From a virus: 55,724 bases of DNA. The notes under the pieces are model-generated. The model was not told the origin of the DNA. It saw only the letters and a program-made list of their open reading frames with translations, and ran no database searches. Location of the stretch: positions 1 through 55,724 of IMG/VR virus record IMGVR_UViG_3300030328_002903; one strand, given 5' to 3'. Below are positions 1-7,775 of this stretch, piece by piece. Numbering within the stretch: position 1 is the first letter of the stretch; each line of letters begins with the position of its first letter. The position numbers and the translations under genes were made by a program.

Positions 1-172
1 CAGTAGCCGTTCCAACGGAACCTGTGCCCGCAAGACCCGTAACACTAACGGGTATACCAATAGCTGAAGTAGCCGTTCCAACGGAACCTGTGCCCGCAAG
101 ACCCGTAACGGAAGTACTTACTCCTGTTCCTTGAACAACAGTAACCGTTCCAACGGAACCTGTAGCTTCTGG
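1..172. repeat. Tandem repeat of about 37-bp coding units at the window start
   Basis: Near-identical blocks (plus-strand core GTTCCAACGGAACCTG followed by TGCCCGCAAGACCCGTAAC) begin near 9, 73 and, in diverged form, 149. Each encodes GLAGTGSVGT-type peptides on the minus strand. The same blocks occur at 55,390-55,715. The arms GTTCC and GGAAC in each block are complementary and could form a small hairpin. The repeat probably explains why the assembly stops here. Confidence 0.85.
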
Positions 173-253
173 GAGAGGTACTTCCGTACCCCAAGTACCC
201 GAGTTCCACGTACTGTACCCCCAACCAGAGAGAGGTACATGGATATCAGCCAT
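1..253 (-). CDS. Repeat-rich tail fibre or virion protein, 5' part (runs off the window start)
   Basis: This is the N-terminal 84 residues of a structural protein that continues past base 1. The ATG at 251-253 overlaps the stop of the upstream gene as TAATG. After a Trp/Gly-rich start (MADIHVPLSGWGYSTW) the protein consists of repeats built on the core VTGLAGTGSVGTVTV. The same repeats fill 55,230-55,724, so the two pieces are very probably one gene on a circular map. End-to-end joining is out of frame by one base, so bases are missing between the ends. Such GSVGTVTV repeats occur in marine phage structural proteins; a role in fibres or receptor contact is inferred from the neighbouring tail genes. 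Confidence 0.75.
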   Translation of the reverse strand, partial: MADIHVPLSGWGYSTWNSGTWGTEVPLPEATGSVGTVTVVQGTGVSTSVTGLAGTGSVGTATSAIGIPVSVTGLAGTGSVGTAT

Positions 254-687
254 TAGGCTATCCTGATTATAGCGTTACTTGCATCCGCTGTTGGAAACAC
301 TACCTTAAAATCTCCTGAACTAGAAGACTTATCAGCACCAAAATCTAAAATAACAATAGAGGGATCTCCTGAAGCAGAATCGTTAAAAATCATAGCTCCC
401 ATAGCCGTAATGGTAGAAGAACTCCACGTTGAATCTGCAAAGTCCGTATAAGCTGTGGTGCTACTAGTTGTAGGATCTACTCTAGTAAGCGTATTTCCTT
501 TTGCCGTATAGCCCGTTCCGCTTATTTCATTAGAGCTAGTGTACGCTGTAGTAGCCGCTGTAAAACTTGCACTATCCGTATACAAAGCTATTTGAAAAGT
601 ACTGCCCCCTGAGTTCTTAAAATTATGCACTCCTTCCAATAATTCTTTCTTGAAAGATGTACACATAAAGTTTCCGCTAAACGCCAT
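253..687 (-). CDS. Structural protein, 144 aa (neck or tail), conserved in marine phages
   Basis: A Ser/Thr/Ala-rich, probably all-beta protein that starts MAFSGNFMCTSFKKELLEG and continues with 'FQIALYTDSA' and 'GYTAKGNTL'. I recognise this small virion protein type from uncultured marine phages, where it sits between the adaptor genes and the fibres. Its function is unknown. It lies between the 98-aa gene and the repeat fibre and is overlapped 1 base by the fibre ATG (TAATG). AAGGAG lies just upstream of its ATG. Confidence 0.7.
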   Translation of the reverse strand: MAFSGNFMCTSFKKELLEGVHNFKNSGGSTFQIALYTDSASFTAATTAYTSSNEISGTGYTAKGNTLTRVDPTTSSTTAYTDFADSTWSSSTITAMGAMIFNDSASGDPSIVILDFGADKSSSSGDFKVVFPTADASNAIIRIA

Positions 688-688
688 T

Positions 689-985
689 TTATAATCTCCT
701 TATTAGTTCAGCCAGTTTTGGATGCCCCGCATCCTTGATTGCATTATACACAGTAGTTCTATCACTGCGTATAGCTTCCTTAATGTAATAGGTAACTATC
801 TTTTCTATGTTTTGGGCGTAGGTTCTAGCTTGGTCCCTTAGTACAGGATCTACGTTATCAGATACATGTATTATTTTTTTAACACAATCTTCAGCCACCT
901 CTTCTGGAGTAAAGCCTCTATTGTTCGTTGTCTTAACACCAACAATGGTTTTGTCTCTTGGTATGTCTAGTTTCAAATCAAACAT
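689..985 (-). CDS. Conserved small phage protein, 98 aa
   Basis: A soluble, mostly helical, charged protein (MFDLKLDIPRDKTIVG...). No enzyme motif is visible. Its ATG overlaps the stop of the 216-aa adaptor-like gene by one base and its stop is 1 nt from the next gene's start, so it is translationally coupled within the head-tail connector group. A role in connector or tail assembly is inferred from position only. Confidence 0.65.
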   Translation of the reverse strand: MFDLKLDIPRDKTIVGVKTTNNRGFTPEEVAEDCVKKIIHVSDNVDPVLRDQARTYAQNIEKIVTYYIKEAIRSDRTTVYNAIKDAGHPKLAELIRRL

Positions 986-1635
986 TAGTTCTTTTGCCTT
1001 ATTACTTTTCCAGTTCTATATTCATCTGTCGTATTTTTCGCTTCCCCAAGCATCTTAACCCCAGTTAATGCTTCTCCAAATTTTTGATTATACATGCTCA
1101 TTACATCTGCCTCGCCCTTCATAAAAGTATAAGCTTCTATTAGGGAACCATATAACATTGCTATCTCCGCATTTATACTTAACCATGTAGTTCCGCTTTC
1201 TGAACCGGCTGTTAAACTTGTAGGTCGATAGTAATAATGCAATTCTCCCGAATATACAACGTCTGGGGTAGGTGCCAATATAAAATGATCTACGTCAAAC
1301 ATACCATAGTATTTAGGGGTACCTGTCGTTGACGAAGAGGGAGTATATGTCTGAATAAAACTTACATCTTTAAATTCCACAAAAGACTTAGCTGTTTCTC
1401 CCGTTTTGGTGAAGCTCAAAGAAAAAGGAGCTAAGAAGTCTGAAGGAGTCGCATAGTATTGATTCCCTGTCGTATTTCCCGTTGCATTTTTTCTAAACAA
1501 CGTAAGTTGTACATTCTTCAATATACGTTCTTCTGTCAACCTAATAAACAAAGGGAGATTAGATACGAAACTAGTTTCCGTGTTTTCCGTATAATCTTGA
1601 ATGGCTTCCTTTAATTGTGCGTATGTAAAACTCAT
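985..1635 (-). CDS. Putative head-tail adaptor or neck protein, 216 aa
   Basis: It begins with a helical segment (MSFTYAQLKEAIQDYTENTE), followed by a beta-rich middle ('YYATPSDFLAPFSLSF', 'HFILAPTPDVVYSGELHYYY') and a helical C-terminus. This order matches the gp4/gp11-type adaptors of short-tailed phages. It is probably a second adaptor alongside the 222-aa protein at 1959-2627. The start overlaps the previous gene's stop by 4 nt. Assignment rests on architecture and position, not on a database match. Confidence 0.6.
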   Translation of the reverse strand: MSFTYAQLKEAIQDYTENTETSFVSNLPLFIRLTEERILKNVQLTLFRKNATGNTTGNQYYATPSDFLAPFSLSFTKTGETAKSFVEFKDVSFIQTYTPSSSTTGTPKYYGMFDVDHFILAPTPDVVYSGELHYYYRPTSLTAGSESGTTWLSINAEIAMLYGSLIEAYTFMKGEADVMSMYNQKFGEALTGVKMLGEAKNTTDEYRTGKVIRQKN

Positions 1636-1958
1636 GTTGTGCTCACCGTTACCGTTCCTACAGAACCATTTATTTCAAGGTTATTAGGAGGATTAATACC
1701 ATTAGTTGGAGCACCTCCAACTGGATTCCAACTCCATTGAATATTTCTTTCAGCCGAAAGGTTTGGTTCCGGCCTTGGATTTCTTAATGCTTGTGGATCT
1801 GGATATGTTTTTGGAGGTCTAAGTTGAGGTTGTTTAGGATCCCATTCATCTGGACCTACTAAAGCTCCCGTCCATTCCTTCTTCATTGACGCTAATCTAT
1901 AACGAAATCCTGACCTATCCGATATTCCCCATGCTTTCTTGGCACTTGCGTATGGCAT
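1632..1958 (-). CDS. Conserved virion protein, 108 aa, with a C-terminal GSVGTVTV motif
   Basis: A basic N-terminus with 'AWGISDRSGFRYRLASMKKEW' character is followed by 'GPDEWDPKQPQLRP' and 'DPQALRNPRPEPN', all recurrent in marine phage proteins of this size next to the adaptor genes. The protein ends NGSVGTVTVSTT, the same short beta motif that is repeated in the fibre gene. Function is unknown; the shared tail suggests contact or co-assembly with the fibre or tail. It lies between two adaptor-like genes and overlaps the following one by 4 nt. Confidence 0.65.
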   Translation of the reverse strand: MPYASAKKAWGISDRSGFRYRLASMKKEWTGALVGPDEWDPKQPQLRPPKTYPDPQALRNPRPEPNLSAERNIQWSWNPVGGAPTNGINPPNNLEINGSVGTVTVSTT

Positions 1959-2627
1959 CTAAACCCTCAAATAATCTAAACTAGGCTGAAGTTTAAGAGG
2001 GGTTCTTCCCTCATCCTCATCACCTGCACGTTGAAACTCTTCTTCATAAACAGCCTTTAACAACTGAAGTCTTTCAGGTGCTCTTTTCATAGCTATATAA
2101 TAAGATAATCCTGCTACCATAGCAGGATAAAACCTAAATGGCATATCCGTTGTATTAACTAAAGTATCCGCATCATCAATTCTTTGAACATAATAATAAA
2201 TTAACTGATCCGTAGAATTTTCTGGTGTTGCCCAAACATTAATAACTGGGGCAATTTGTCTGTCAAAATAATATTGACTTGGTCTACCTTGAGTTGTTTT
2301 ATTAGGTATCGTGGAATATTCCCCCCGGCTAAGTCTACCTAACTCATAGTCAGTTGAACTTCTGCGTAAGGTTACTTCTAGGATATCTACTACAGTATCA
2401 GCCGTAAGAGTATAAGCGGATGTTCCTTGAGTCAAATCTTGAGTTGCTTGCTTAACTGTCCAAAGATTCAATCCTCGATTTGCCCATTCAGCGAACATAA
2501 GATTCAAAGACCTACGAGCCGTCTTAGCATCATAGCCAGTTCGTACTTCTAAACCACATCTTTCATATGCTTCTTCAATAACTTCAGCTACATCTAAGTT
2601 AAAGTCTCTTGAATCAGAAACAGCCAT
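1959..2627 (-). CDS. Putative head-tail connector, P22 gp4-like, 222 aa
   Basis: An N-terminal helical domain ('VAEVIEEAYERCG', 'ARRSLNLMFAEWANRGLNLW') is followed by a beta section with 'GRPSQYYFDRQIAPVINVW' and 'QLIYYYVQRI'. This is typical of gp4-like adaptors that dock under the portal dodecamer. It follows the decoration and capsid genes, as expected in podovirus late operons. The start overlaps the preceding stop by one base (TAATG). Confidence 0.65.
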   Translation of the reverse strand: MAVSDSRDFNLDVAEVIEEAYERCGLEVRTGYDAKTARRSLNLMFAEWANRGLNLWTVKQATQDLTQGTSAYTLTADTVVDILEVTLRRSSTDYELGRLSRGEYSTIPNKTTQGRPSQYYFDRQIAPVINVWATPENSTDQLIYYYVQRIDDADTLVNTTDMPFRFYPAMVAGLSYYIAMKRAPERLQLLKAVYEEEFQRAGDEDEGRTPLKLQPSLDYLRV

Positions 2628-2857
2628 TAGAATATTCCTTTATACATCTTTCCTGATACTTGAATCTTGGGAGTACCCTGTATTTTCCCACCATCTCTAT
2701 AACCTATAGTTTCCTTAGTTGTTTCAGTAGATATTGTTTTTGGCATTCGATCAGAAACCATACCTCCACCCATCATACCTATTTCTTTTTTTGCTTTAGC
2801 AGCATCTTTCATTCCTTTTTTAGTATAAGGAAATTTCTTACCCGCAACATTTGGCAT
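2627..2857 (-). CDS. Small basic virion-associated protein, 76 aa
   Basis: A Lys/Gly/Met-rich protein starting MPNVAGKKFPYTKKG and ending 'YRDGGKIQGTPKI...KGIF'. Very similar small proteins are common in uncultured marine phages next to head-tail genes. No enzyme signature is present. The high positive charge would fit contact with DNA or the capsid interior, which is inference. Confidence 0.65.
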   Translation of the reverse strand: MPNVAGKKFPYTKKGMKDAAKAKKEIGMMGGGMVSDRMPKTISTETTKETIGYRDGGKIQGTPKIQVSGKMYKGIF

Positions 2858-2860
2858 TTC

Positions 2861-3097
2861 TTACTCCTTTTTATCTGATTTCTTACCACCTAAGTATTTA
2901 GGTGGTCTTCCTCTTTTCTTCTTAGGGGATGGGTGACGATCAATATGAAATGAGTCAGGGGGTGGTGTAACTATTTCCCCCATCGTAATATTTATATCTA
3001 CATCTTCTTTGTTTTTGGAACCATTAGGTAAAGACATAGCAATAAGGTGCAGGGAATCAGCCAACCAAAAAACTAAACTTTTAAAAATTCTTATCAC
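2861..3097 (-). CDS. Small protein with an AT-hook-like tail, 78 aa
   Basis: The N-terminus (MIRIFKSLVFWLADSLHLIAM) is hydrophobic and amphipathic. The C-terminus carries PKKKRGRPPKYLGG, a textbook AT-hook core (RGRPP flanked by lysines) that binds the minor groove of AT-rich DNA. It lies among head-completion genes 2 nt from its neighbour. A membrane-touching, DNA-binding virion protein is possible but unproven. Confidence 0.6.
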   Translation of the reverse strand: MIRIFKSLVFWLADSLHLIAMSLPNGSKNKEDVDINITMGEIVTPPPDSFHIDRHPSPKKKRGRPPKYLGGKKSDKKE

Positions 3098-3098
3098 T

Positions 3099-3299
3099 TT
3101 ATTCCCCTAGTTTAGAAACTTGAACCTGTGACCTCTTAATAAAGTCTTCCCATAAGGGTTTTATCATTTCATGGTTTGCGTTTACCTGAATAGCCATAAC
3201 TTCTGTCCTTTTGTCCACATTAATTAATGTGGCAACCATCCAGGCAATCGCACCAAAACTACAAGAAACCGTTATACCTATTATAATTTCTCTAGTCAT
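3099..3299 (-). CDS. Single-pass membrane protein, 66 aa
   Basis: One clear N-terminal transmembrane helix (about residues 4-26, IIIGITVSCSFGAIAWMVATL) is followed by a charged soluble tail. Size and layout resemble holin or antiholin accessories or tail-end membrane proteins, but it is far from the main lysis cluster at 8-10 kb. The ATG overlaps the stop of the preceding gene (TAATG). Confidence 0.55.
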   Translation of the reverse strand: MTREIIIGITVSCSFGAIAWMVATLINVDKRTEVMAIQVNANHEMIKPLWEDFIKRSQVQVSKLGE

Positions 3300-3568
3300 T
3301 ATCCAAAAAATCCCGTGATGGAATCAATGTTTGTTAACGTCACATGACATTCATCTGCAAAAATCATCCCATGATCTGGAATACTTATTTGAATATCAGT
3401 AGAAGCCGTGAAGACCATAGATAACAAAGTTGCACCACCACTTCCATTTTTAAAAACCACAGCCGGAGAACCAGATGCACACTTGGCGGTGAACCCTTTT
3501 AATCGGGTTCTACCAGCTTGAAGTGTTCCTGTTGACGTAGCTGTTTTTGCAAATATTGAAGCAGCCAT
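3299..3568 (-). CDS. Small structural protein, 89 aa
   Basis: An Ala/Ser/Gly-rich, beta-predicted protein (MAASIFAKTATSTGTLQAG...). It resembles the small head-decoration or tail-accessory proteins found after the major capsid gene in marine phages. No catalytic motif. It is preceded by AATAGGAGG-type ribosome-binding sequence and lies 12 nt after the 206-aa gene. Confidence 0.6.
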   Translation of the reverse strand: MAASIFAKTATSTGTLQAGRTRLKGFTAKCASGSPAVVFKNGSGGATLLSMVFTASTDIQISIPDHGMIFADECHVTLTNIDSITGFFG

Positions 3569-3580
3569 TATTACCTCCTA

Positions 3581-4201
3581 TTAAGATGCTACGTCATAAC
3601 CAAGAACTTCAATTAAGAAACGTCCTGCGGTATAAGCAGCGTGGCCTGTACCTTGGCTTACAAGATATAAGTATTGATCTGCTGTAACATCTCCAAAAGC
3701 CTTTATAGTTCCTACGGCAAAACCACCTGAGTTAATAATTTGAGTTTCAGTTAAATCAGCAATGGCTGTATCGTTAACACCAGTTCCTTCTGTCGCAGAA
3801 TAGAGATCAATGTCTGTAGAACCTCCCGCAGGAGTCTCTAAACAAGTCATTGTTCCACCAAATATAGTGCCTTGGTTTGCTGTGGTAACTCTACCAATAA
3901 AAGCAACCCCATCACCATCTTTACCTATGATATCTCCCGCAGTATCCCCATCTCTAAGGTCGGTTAGATCTATCATTATTGAAGTTTTTACAATATTTAC
4001 ATTAGTAGAAACATCACTTTTTAATCTATTAACTTGAGTTACATAAACAGCAGCTGTGCCTTCAATACCAGCACTGCCAGTGGCCTCTGTAGCCATTTTA
4101 TCACCACTGGTTACAGTTATAGTACCAGTAGTGGCATTCTTTGATACCATTTGAAACCCGTTTTCTGAACGGACGGGACCGTTAAAAGTAGTTGTACCCA
4201 T
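3581..4201 (-). CDS. Structural protein, 206 aa (probable capsid accessory)
   Basis: A beta-rich, Thr/Gly/Asp-rich protein (MGTTTFNGPVRSENGFQ...) of a type I recognise from marine phage virions. It is the first gene after the terminator that follows the major capsid gene, so it is either read through at a reduced level or has its own promoter in 4202-4280, where I find no convincing -35/-10 pair. AGAGGAG lies 8 nt before its ATG. Confidence 0.6.
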   Translation of the reverse strand: MGTTTFNGPVRSENGFQMVSKNATTGTITVTSGDKMATEATGSAGIEGTAAVYVTQVNRLKSDVSTNVNIVKTSIMIDLTDLRDGDTAGDIIGKDGDGVAFIGRVTTANQGTIFGGTMTCLETPAGGSTDIDLYSATEGTGVNDTAIADLTETQIINSGGFAVGTIKAFGDVTADQYLYLVSQGTGHAAYTAGRFLIEVLGYDVAS

Positions 4202-4274
4202 TATAAAACTCCTCTGTCTTTAATGTCAGCCACACCATGTAGCTGTCAGGGATAACTGAAGTATATACTATGAA

Positions 4275-4312
4275 TTAAAAAAAAGAAAGGGGTGTCTTTA
4301 AGGACACCCCTT
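4275..4312 (-). terminator. Intrinsic terminator after the major capsid gene
   Basis: Read on the minus strand, a perfect 10-bp stem (AAGGGGTGTC with GACACCCCTT, 6-nt loop) is followed by TCTTTTTTTT. It lies 31 nt past the capsid stop codon. It would limit transcription of downstream tail genes relative to the capsid gene. Confidence 0.9.
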
Positions 4313-4342
4313 CCAAGGGAGGAAATATTCCTATACCACAGT

Positions 4343-5254
4343 TTACGCTCCAGGGGAACCGTAAACACATCTTGGATCAGAAAAACCAAAGCTATATCTT
4401 TCTCTAGCTTTGTATCTCATGTTTCCTGTATCGAAATCTGCTTCCATGTTTGTAGATAAACCTAGACGTTCAAAGTGAATGAACCCTCTAGGAGCATCTG
4501 TAATAACGAAGAACGCATCCGTATCTGTTAAGAAGTCATTAACAGCATAACCATTAGGTAACATTCCCATAGACTTGATTGCGTTTGTATCGTTATCAGC
4601 AGTTCCTACTCTAAGATTAGAAACCATTAACCTTTCAGCTACAAACTGTAACTGTCTTGGAATAATGAGTTTCATTCCTCTTAAAGCAACTTTTAAACCA
4701 CGCTCATCAACAAAACCAGAAATATTGATAAGAGCATCTTCAAGAGATGTTTCATTCAAATCTGCGGCTGTTGATGGCTCATTTGCAAAGGTATTACCAT
4801 TGGTTAATGGATGATCCGTAGCACAAAGTGCCACACCATCACCACCTGCTGAAGCTCCTGCTGTGAACGCATTGTTCAAGATAGCAGCGGCTTTAACCTG
4901 CTTGGTATGTGCCATTGAACGAGCTAATGCTCGAGTGTACCTTGACCCAAGTCGGTCATATAGGTTGTCCTCTACTGCTTCTTCAGTAATTGAAAAAGCT
5001 AATGCAATAGTTTCGTGGTTGTAACGTGCTGTAAATGCTTCATTAGCATCGTCAAAATTTACGGCAGAACCTTCTGACTTAGTTGGTGCTGCTCCAAAAC
5101 CTGACAACATAACCTCTTCTTCAAACGCACGGTCTGAAGATTCAGTTGTATAGATTTCAGCATGTTGGTTATCGTACCGATCATACTCCATTCCAAACAG
5201 AGCGTTGAGACCGGGTTCTAGCTCTTTAGCTAGTTGTGCTCTTGATATAGCCAT
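4343..5254 (-). CDS. Major capsid protein, Mu gpT-like (HK97 fold)
   Basis: This 303-aa protein forms the head shell. It matches the Mu-like major head subunit pattern: N-terminal helix 'MAISRAQLAKELEPGLNALFG', a 'SITEEAVEDNLYDRLGSRYTRALARSM' spine-helix region (about residues 93-120), 'DHPLTNG', and a C-terminal 'RYKARERYSFGFSDPRCVYG' segment. It is preceded by scaffold and decoration genes and followed by a strong terminator, the expected place for the most abundant virion protein. The length is normal for the family. Confidence 0.9.
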   Translation of the reverse strand: MAISRAQLAKELEPGLNALFGMEYDRYDNQHAEIYTTESSDRAFEEEVMLSGFGAAPTKSEGSAVNFDDANEAFTARYNHETIALAFSITEEAVEDNLYDRLGSRYTRALARSMAHTKQVKAAAILNNAFTAGASAGGDGVALCATDHPLTNGNTFANEPSTAADLNETSLEDALINISGFVDERGLKVALRGMKLIIPRQLQFVAERLMVSNLRVGTADNDTNAIKSMGMLPNGYAVNDFLTDTDAFFVITDAPRGFIHFERLGLSTNMEADFDTGNMRYKARERYSFGFSDPRCVYGSPGA

Positions 5255-5265
5255 CAGTCAGTCTC

Positions 5266-5901
5266 CTATAAGCCTGTTGTCGATGGAGTACCAGCAACGA
5301 GTGCACCATTTGGTGACATGAAGCTATTATTCAATCGAACAATTAATGGGATACCAGCTGCTGTATAGTCCGCACTTGAAGGGTCGTCTTGAATCCCCAT
5401 AATTCTCAAGTGTAAGGCAGCAGTGGCTGCGATAGTTCCTACTGCTAGTGTCGCACTAGACATACCAGTTGTTGTAGAACCAGATTGCCCCGTAGCAAAA
5501 TTAGCATTCATAAAAACATGTGCTCTAGCAGTAGCTTCACTTGTAAGCGTACCATCAGAAGCAATAATATATGATTGCATAGGATTATCGTAAACGAAAG
5601 CTTTGACCGGATGATTAGAATCCGCTCCAGAACCGGGCCAATAGTTTGACCATATTTTTTCTCCACTAGTAGACGAGATATACTCACAACCCCAAAAAAC
5701 ACCAACGAGTCCTACCGTTCCACCAGCTGCTGCTCCAACCCGGTCAATAACACCGGCGGCTAGAGGAATAACAGGGGAACCTTGGTAAATTGCGTTACTA
5801 TTATCGTAAGCTATGCGATATTCGGTCATACCAGTAGTGTTTGCAGCCTGACCGACTACACCAATCGGACGTAGTCCGAAAGCACCATTAGCATTTGCCA
5901 T
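5266..5901 (-). CDS. Probable capsid decoration or stabilising protein, 211 aa
   Basis: The N-terminus MANANGAFGLRPIGVVG is a hallmark of a marine phage capsid-associated family. The rest is beta-rich and Ala/Gly/Thr-rich with no enzyme motif. It lies directly upstream of the major capsid gene (11-nt gap) and downstream of the scaffold group. A head-surface role is inferred from context and the N-terminal signature. Confidence 0.65.
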   Translation of the reverse strand: MANANGAFGLRPIGVVGQAANTTGMTEYRIAYDNSNAIYQGSPVIPLAAGVIDRVGAAAGGTVGLVGVFWGCEYISSTSGEKIWSNYWPGSGADSNHPVKAFVYDNPMQSYIIASDGTLTSEATARAHVFMNANFATGQSGSTTTGMSSATLAVGTIAATAALHLRIMGIQDDPSSADYTAAGIPLIVRLNNSFMSPNGALVAGTPSTTGL

Positions 5902-5923
5902 TTTAGTCTCCTAAAAATTAAAA

Positions 5924-6382
5924 TTAATCGGAGTCTCCTTTTGATCCTCCGAAGGTTACACGACTTTGCCGACTATTGTGAATCGGCATTGAAGGATGTT
6001 GTTCCTTCATTAAGTCCTGATCGACAGCTTTCATTTGTTCGCGGGTTCGGCCCCCGTAGTACTCGTGTCTTTCATGTACTGTTTCTTCAGGCATTCGACA
6101 AAGCATCAAACCGCCTTGTCCTATAACACCCTGATACTTACCATCATCAATAATAGGTGCTTCGTAATCTGGATATTCGTCAGCACGGACGGGTTCCCAT
6201 CCTTCACGTAACTTAGTATGGACATTCATCTTGTCCTCTTCGCCACGCATTGCCACTCTTATCCAACGATGCACATATCCCTCTGGAGGTCTTGGTGCAT
6301 CAAGCATCTGTGGTGGTGCCCAGGGTTTTCTGCGAGTTTCTTTTTCTCGAGTCTCTTTAGTTCTAACGGTTCTTTCAGCCAT
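5924..6382 (-). CDS. Conserved head-region protein, 152 aa
   Basis: A highly charged N-terminus (MAERTVRTKETREKETRRK) is followed by 'PEGYVHRWIRVAMRGEED', 'YEAPIIDDGKYQGVIGQGG' and 'RHEYYGGRTREQM'. This family recurs between scaffold and capsid genes in marine podovirus-like genomes. Function is unknown; it may act in prohead assembly. It is separated by only 3 nt from the scaffold gene, and CGGAG precedes neighbouring starts. Confidence 0.65.
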   Translation of the reverse strand: MAERTVRTKETREKETRRKPWAPPQMLDAPRPPEGYVHRWIRVAMRGEEDKMNVHTKLREGWEPVRADEYPDYEAPIIDDGKYQGVIGQGGLMLCRMPEETVHERHEYYGGRTREQMKAVDQDLMKEQHPSMPIHNSRQSRVTFGGSKGDSD

Positions 6383-6385
6383 GCT

Positions 6386-7288
6386 CTACTCCTTCACATG
6401 TTTAGCGTATTCTTCAAGAGGTACGCCAAGCTTTTTAGCAATAGCTACCTGAGAAGGTGACAGCTTGACCGTCCTACGCCCCTGTTTGTTGCGGGAAGCG
6501 GAATTACCAGCAGAAGCGACCTGGGTTCCACCCGTTTTCTTTTGCGTTGAGAATTTCTGTGGAAATTCTTTACGAATGCGTTTATCGATTTCATTATAGT
6601 ACTCTTCTGAGCTTGCGTCAAACCCTTCTTCATTCGTAAGAATATTATGTAGGGTAAAAGCTGCAGTAGTCATAATCTTATCTTGACCAAACCAATTATT
6701 GTCAGATGCCCATTTCTCGGCTCTAGCATCAGGTTTATGTTGTTGTGGAGCCTGTTGTTGTGGAGCCTGTTGTTGGGGAACTCTTGGTTGAGCTTTAGCC
6801 TGCTGTTCAACTCTAAGTTTAGCAGTATTATAATTTTGTTGTTCTACGGCAATAGCTGCCATAGCCTGTTGAGCTTCTGCCATCTTATTAGCATCGCCTG
6901 CTTCATAAGCTTCAGTATACATTTGTTTAGCTTGCTGTGATTGTGCTTGCAACCGTGTTCCATACTCACTTACATAACCTGTATCAAGATTCTTAACTCT
7001 AGTCTGAAGTTTTTTATTCTCTTCAATAAGTCTTCTGGAAAGAGTTACAGCTTCTTCTTTATCCCTTTCCTCTTGACGATACTTTTCCGTCAGCTTTTTT
7101 ATGCGTGATTGAACACTCTTACTATAGGATTCTAACTCATCTTCTGATGATGCTTCCTTTTTAGGTTCTTCTTGCTCCTTTGAAACTTCCTGTTTTTCAG
7201 GTTCTTGCTCAACGATAATCTCTTGTTTTTCTTCTTTCTCTACCGTTGCTTTCTTTTCTTTTTCTACTACTGCTTCTGCTTCTGTCAT
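6386..7288 (-). CDS. Capsid scaffolding protein, 300 aa
   Basis: The first third is an extremely Glu/Lys-rich coiled coil. A Gln/Pro repeat follows (QQQAPQQQAPQQ, about residues 172-183), then the conserved 'AEKWASDNNWFGQDKIMT' region and a basic C-terminus with 'GRRTVKLSPSQVAIAKKLGV'. This order and the position just upstream of the capsid genes fit phage scaffolds that bind the coat protein through a basic C-terminus. It is probably lost or cleaved during maturation; no protease gene is evident nearby. Confidence 0.8.
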   Translation of the reverse strand: MTEAEAVVEKEKKATVEKEEKQEIIVEQEPEKQEVSKEQEEPKKEASSEDELESYSKSVQSRIKKLTEKYRQEERDKEEAVTLSRRLIEENKKLQTRVKNLDTGYVSEYGTRLQAQSQQAKQMYTEAYEAGDANKMAEAQQAMAAIAVEQQNYNTAKLRVEQQAKAQPRVPQQQAPQQQAPQQHKPDARAEKWASDNNWFGQDKIMTTAAFTLHNILTNEEGFDASSEEYYNEIDKRIRKEFPQKFSTQKKTGGTQVASAGNSASRNKQGRRTVKLSPSQVAIAKKLGVPLEEYAKHVKE

Positions 7289-7298
7289 ACCTTACTCC

Positions 7299-7775
7299 TT
7301 AAATATGTGTTATATCATCAGGGTCTAAAACCGTGGCAATAACTTCATCATCATTGATAATACGGACTTCTCCACCATCAATTTTAAATCTGGAGCCAGA
7401 GTATCGTCCAATACAGACCCAACATTTTTCTTTACACCAAGGGGAGTCTCCAAAACGTTCTTTGTCTTGGTACGCTAATGGACCTAACTTTAGAACATAA
7501 GCAACAACTGTAGCCACAGATTCTCTTTCTCTAATTTCATCGGGAACGATAATTCCTCCAGAAGTCTGTGCCTTTCCTTGATATGGCATAACAAGAACCC
7601 TCCAACCAGTTGGTTGGGGTAGTCGGTCTAGTAAAGATTTTTGTAAGAGGGATGGGTCTAAAACTCTATTACCAGGATTAACCCAAGGACTATCTGAATT
7701 TTCTACTTTGTTTTTCTTTTCGATGTCCTTTTTTACATAGTCAGGAACGTAAAGTGTCTTTGTCATAATTTTCAT
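7299..7775 (-). CDS. GroES-like co-chaperonin (Cpn10 family)
   Basis: The C-terminal two-thirds follow the Cpn10 pattern: 'PTGWRVLVMPYQGKAQTSGG' with 'IIVPDEIRERESVATVVAYV', then 'LGPLAYQDKERFGD' and 'GSRFKIDGGEVRIINDDEV'. It would cap host GroEL in the cytoplasm to help fold virion proteins, as T4 gp31 does. I chose the ATG at 7773-7775 (MKIMTKTLYVPD) because GGAGAATA sits just upstream; a further ATG is at 7764-7766. It overlaps the preceding 70-aa gene by 35 nt and lies right before the scaffold and capsid genes. Confidence 0.8.
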   Translation of the reverse strand: MKIMTKTLYVPDYVKKDIEKKNKVENSDSPWVNPGNRVLDPSLLQKSLLDRLPQPTGWRVLVMPYQGKAQTSGGIIVPDEIRERESVATVVAYVLKLGPLAYQDKERFGDSPWCKEKCWVCIGRYSGSRFKIDGGEVRIINDDEVIATVLDPDDITHI

